A DNA stretch of 64,000 bases. It comes from Bacteroidota bacterium. GTDB taxonomy: Bacteria; Bacteroidota; Bacteroidia; Cytophagales; Cytophagaceae. The stretch spans positions 124,001-188,000 of the forward strand of contig JAEWAY010000012.1 in the NCBI GenBank assembly GCA_023391415.1, written 5' to 3'. Under the pieces are notes generated by a model that was not told the origin of the DNA, made no database searches, and was given only the letters and a program-made list of their open reading frames with translations. This document shows positions 61,224 to 64,000 of the stretch, piece by piece; position 1 is the first letter of the stretch; every line of letters begins with the position of its first letter. A program made the position numbers and the translations under genes.

Positions 61224-62861
61224 ATGATTTCAGTGGACGCGGTCGCGGTCGAATTTAACGGTTCGACCCTCTTTAGCAATGTAACATTCAACATCAATGA
61301 AAACGATCGTATCGCGTTGATGGGAAAAAACGGAGCGGGCAAATCGACCTTGTTAAAGATTATCGCCGGTGTCAACAAGCCCACCCGAGGTAAAATTTCG
61401 GCCCCCAAGGACGCGGTCATCGCTTATTTGCCGCAACATTTGCTTACAGAAGACAATTGCTCGGTATTTGAGGAAGCTTCTAAAGCCTTTTCTCAAATAT
61501 TGGGGATGAAAAGCAAAATAGACGAGTTGAATCACGCGCTGGAAACACGTACGGATTACGAGTCGGACGAATATATGGACATTATCGCGCAGGTGTCCGA
61601 ACTTAGCGAAAAGTATTATTCCATAGAAGATATCAATTTTGACGCGGAAGTAGAGAAGACGCTGCTGGGACTTGGTTTTCTCCGTAGCGACTTTACCCGC
61701 CCGACAATAGAGTTTAGCGGCGGCTGGCGCATGCGTATCGAACTGGCCAAAATACTTTTACAAAAGCCGGACCTTATTTTGCTTGACGAGCCTACCAACC
61801 ATATGGATATTGAATCTATCCAGTGGCTGGAGGATTTTCTCCTGCATCACGCGAAGGCGGTTATCGTCATTTCACACGACAAAACGTTTGTCGATAATCT
61901 GACCAATCGTACCGTAGAGGTTACGATGGGCAGGATATATGATTATAAGGTCAACTATTCCCAGTATCTGCAATTGCGAAAGGAACGCCGCGAGCAGCAG
62001 CAAAAGGCGTATGACGAGCAGCAAAAACAGATCGCGGAGATACAGGAATTTATCGAACGTTTTAAAGGAACGTATTCCAAAACACTTCAGGTACAGTCCC
62101 GCGTAAAGATGCTTGAAAAAATGGAACTGGTCGAAGTGGATGAAGTCGATACCTCGCGCCTGCACCTTAAGTTTCCACCCGCTCCGAGATCGGGAAACTA
62201 TCCGCTGATCGTTGATAATCTGAGTAAAAACTATGGTGATCATGTCGTTTTTAACAACGTGTCGTTTACTATCGAGCGGGGTGAAAAAATCGCGTTTGTC
62301 GGAAAAAATGGCGAAGGAAAATCCACGATGGTTAAGGCGATTATGGGAGAAATCGACTACGAGGGCAAGCTTCAGTTGGGCCATAACGCCCAAATTGGCT
62401 ACTTCGCGCAAAACCAGGCGTCTTTGCTGGATGAGGATTTAACGATTTTTCAGACCATCGATACCATCGCCGTTGGCGATATCCGGACAAAAATAAAAGA
62501 CATTCTTGGCGCGTTCATGTTTAGCGGCGATACTATTGACAAGAAAGTAAAGGTTTTATCTGGTGGGGAAAAGACTCGTTTGGCCATGATTAAGCTGCTT
62601 CTGCAACCAGTCAATTTCCTGATTCTCGATGAGCCGACCAATCATCTTGATATCAAAACAAAGGATATATTAAAAGAAGCGCTGAAGGCCTTTGACGGGA
62701 CCTTGGTGCTGGTTTCGCACGACCGGGATTTTCTGGACGGGCTAGCCAATAAGGTTTTTGAATTTGGTAATAAGCGGGTAAAGGAACACTTCGAAGATAT
62801 CAATGGTTTTCTTCGAAATAAAAAACTTACTAATCTGCGGGAAATCGAGCGGAAAGCCTGA
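61224..62861 (+). CDS. ABC-F family ATPase (ribosome-associated type)
   Basis: 545 aa soluble protein with two ABC domains and no membrane helices. Domain 1: Walker A MGKNGAGKSTLLKI, signature FSGGWRMRIELAK, Walker B LILLDEPTNHMD. Domain 2: VGKNGEGKSTMVKA, LSGGEKTRLAMIK, FLILDEPTNHLD. Between them lies the long interdomain linker with alternating basic and glutamine residues (LRKERREQQQKAYDEQQKQI), which in ABC-F factors reaches into the ribosomal E site. Length and the C-terminal end just after domain 2 fit housekeeping members (EttA/YbiT group) rather than an antibiotic resistance factor, though that cannot be excluded. The promoter at 61166-61197 serves it alone. Confidence 0.92.
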   Translation: MISVDAVAVEFNGSTLFSNVTFNINENDRIALMGKNGAGKSTLLKIIAGVNKPTRGKISAPKDAVIAYLPQHLLTEDNCSVFEEASKAFSQILGMKSKIDELNHALETRTDYESDEYMDIIAQVSELSEKYYSIEDINFDAEVEKTLLGLGFLRSDFTRPTIEFSGGWRMRIELAKILLQKPDLILLDEPTNHMDIESIQWLEDFLLHHAKAVIVISHDKTFVDNLTNRTVEVTMGRIYDYKVNYSQYLQLRKERREQQQKAYDEQQKQIAEIQEFIERFKGTYSKTLQVQSRVKMLEKMELVEVDEVDTSRLHLKFPPAPRSGNYPLIVDNLSKNYGDHVVFNNVSFTIERGEKIAFVGKNGEGKSTMVKAIMGEIDYEGKLQLGHNAQIGYFAQNQASLLDEDLTIFQTIDTIAVGDIRTKIKDILGAFMFSGDTIDKKVKVLSGGEKTRLAMIKLLLQPVNFLILDEPTNHLDIKTKDILKEALKAFDGTLVLVSHDRDFLDGLANKVFEFGNKRVKEHFEDINGFLRNKKLTNLREIERKA

Positions 62862-62952
62862 AGCTCTTTCGCTCCATTGTTCTTGGGAATTATATTAGAA
62901 GTATGCCTGTTTTATCTTTCAGAGTTTATTTGGTATATAGTGTTATTAATTT

Positions 62953-64000
62953 ATGGCGACGATAATCGACCGGGTACGGGAGTTTTTTTACTCATGGAAA
63001 CCCGATAGCGCGGAGGTGGAAATCAACCAGCTTCCCAAGGCGGGTAGTGAGCGTTTGTATTTTCGGGTAAGCACTCCGCAACGTTCGTACATTGTTACGT
63101 ATAATCAGAATCTTCCCGAAAACCGTACTTTTATTGAGTTTTCGAGACACTTTCATACGAATCAGGTGGCGGTTCCCGAATTATACCACAGCAGCGCGGA
63201 CGGGTATTTTTACGCGCAATCGGATCTGGGGCAGTCATCATTGTTTGATATTGTACAAAAAGAAGGGTTTACTGAACACACGTTTCAATTGTACCAGAAA
63301 ACGCTGCATCAACTGGCGCATTTGCAGATAAAAGGTGGCAAAGGCCTCAACTACGACTATTGCATAGCTACGCGCTCCTTTGACCGGCAGGCGATTTATT
63401 CGGATTTGCTGTATTTCAAATATTACTTTTTGCGGGCGCTGCAATTGCCCTATGACAAAAATCTATTGCTCAATGATTTTGAGACGTTGAGTCTATACCT
63501 GACGCAGGAGCGCAACAAATTCTTTATGCATCGCGATTGTCAGAGCAGGAATGTCATGGTAAGCGACCATAGCGTATACTTTATCGACTATCAGGGAGGC
63601 ATGCAGGGCGCGTTGCAGTACGATGTCGCCTCTATGCTATGGCAGGCCAAGGCGGCTCTGCCGTATGAGTGGCGCGACGAACTGGTCGCTTATTACTTTG
63701 AAAAAGCGAATGAGCTCCTGGGAGGTCAGCTAAACAACAGGGACTTTATCGACAACTACCATGGTTTTGTTCTGATCCGGATGCTGCAAACGCTGGGCGC
63801 GTATGGTTTCAGAGGTTTGTTTGAGCGCAAACCGCATTTTATAAGCAGTATTCCTTACGCTTTGAAAAACCTGAAATGGTTTCTGGAAAACAAAACGATG
63901 CCGATCCGATTGCCTGAACTGCAAAAAGCGCTCAACGCGATGGTCGAGGAGCCGGTTATTCAGCGTTTTGAAAATATCAGAGCGACAAGCGCGAGCAAAC
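62953..64000 (+). CDS. Aminoglycoside-phosphotransferase-fold kinase, 3' end outside the window
   Basis: Open from the ATG at 62953 to the last base (349 codons, no stop), so it is incomplete. The N-lobe contains MATIIDRVREFFYSWKPDSA and LPKAGSERLYFRVSTP; the catalytic loop is FFMHRDCQSRNVMVSDHS (HRD-type with N) and the metal-binding segment is VYFIDYQGGMQGALQYDVAS. These fit the APH/choline kinase fold and resemble sugar kinases such as AmgK (N-acetylmuramate kinase). In several Bacteroidota this kinase is fused to a C-terminal RapZ-like domain; that part, if present, would lie beyond the window. Begins 91 bases after the ABC-F gene. Confidence 0.8.
   Translation, partial: MATIIDRVREFFYSWKPDSAEVEINQLPKAGSERLYFRVSTPQRSYIVTYNQNLPENRTFIEFSRHFHTNQVAVPELYHSSADGYFYAQSDLGQSSLFDIVQKEGFTEHTFQLYQKTLHQLAHLQIKGGKGLNYDYCIATRSFDRQAIYSDLLYFKYYFLRALQLPYDKNLLLNDFETLSLYLTQERNKFFMHRDCQSRNVMVSDHSVYFIDYQGGMQGALQYDVASMLWQAKAALPYEWRDELVAYYFEKANELLGGQLNNRDFIDNYHGFVLIRMLQTLGAYGFRGLFERKPHFISSIPYALKNLKWFLENKTMPIRLPELQKALNAMVEEPVIQRFENIRATSASK

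Overview
The window comes from a member of the Bacteroidota, most likely a gliding or surface-living Cytophagales-type bacterium. Evidence: three PorP/SprF-family outer-membrane proteins, four proteins ending in a type B (gliding-motility-associated) C-terminal domain, one enzyme with a type A type IX secretion (T9SS) tail, a PorE-like OmpA protein, many lipoproteins, a promoter of the TTTG/TAnnTTTG kind and weak ribosome binding sites. Species cannot be told from sequence alone. No tRNA, rRNA, CRISPR array or intact mobile element was seen.

Layout. 0-5.7 kb: pabB-like folate gene, an unknown gene, a GH3 glucosidase lipoprotein and a membrane fatty acid hydroxylase. 5.9-11 kb: a secreted 1344-residue repeat protein translationally coupled to a PorP/SprF protein. 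11.1-13.7 kb (minus): an MbnH-type diheme enzyme, its MbnP partner and a small exported protein. 13.9-20.3 kb: TetR regulator plus a complete RND efflux operon (TolC, adaptor, pump). 20.3-24 kb: a small exported protein, Ogt DNA repair protein, MscS channel and DUF983 protein. 24.1-26.1 kb: a four-gene cluster typical of cytochrome oxidase biogenesis (Cys-containing small protein, lipoprotein, SCO copper chaperone, cytochrome c). 26.2-27.4 kb: an AT-rich patch with a methyltransferase and the tail of a dead IS1595-type transposase. 27.4-34.9 kb: M3 oligopeptidase, a hybrid histidine kinase with a membrane-anchored response regulator, a lytic transglycosylase and two small envelope proteins. 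35-39.6 kb: HrpB helicase and a secreted GH30 glycanase. 39.7-44 kb: an ECF sigma factor, a membrane anti-sigma-like protein that carries a T9SS type B-like domain in its periplasmic part, and a leucine-rich T9SS cargo protein, with a divergent PorP/SprF gene facing them. 44.1-48.2 kb: an atypical SDR protein with a Cys4 knuckle, two Cys-rich small exported proteins, a DEAD-box helicase and a small membrane protein. 48.7-59.4 kb: a 2403-residue adhesin, PorP/SprF and a PorE-like protein in one operon. 59.7-64 kb: ammonium transporter, ABC-F protein and the first part of a phosphotransferase that runs off the end.

The dominant theme is type IX secretion: two adhesin/SprF units, one regulatory sigma/anti-sigma unit that carries cargo-type domains, and a secreted glycanase. 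The most interesting candidate for an undescribed system is the sigma / anti-sigma-CTD / LRR-CTD / divergent SprF cluster at 39.7-44 kb, whose architecture suggests that the cell monitors type IX secretion or its surface through a periplasmic copy of the sorting domain. A strong codon-pair preference (TTC rather than TTT before alanine codons) is also visible.
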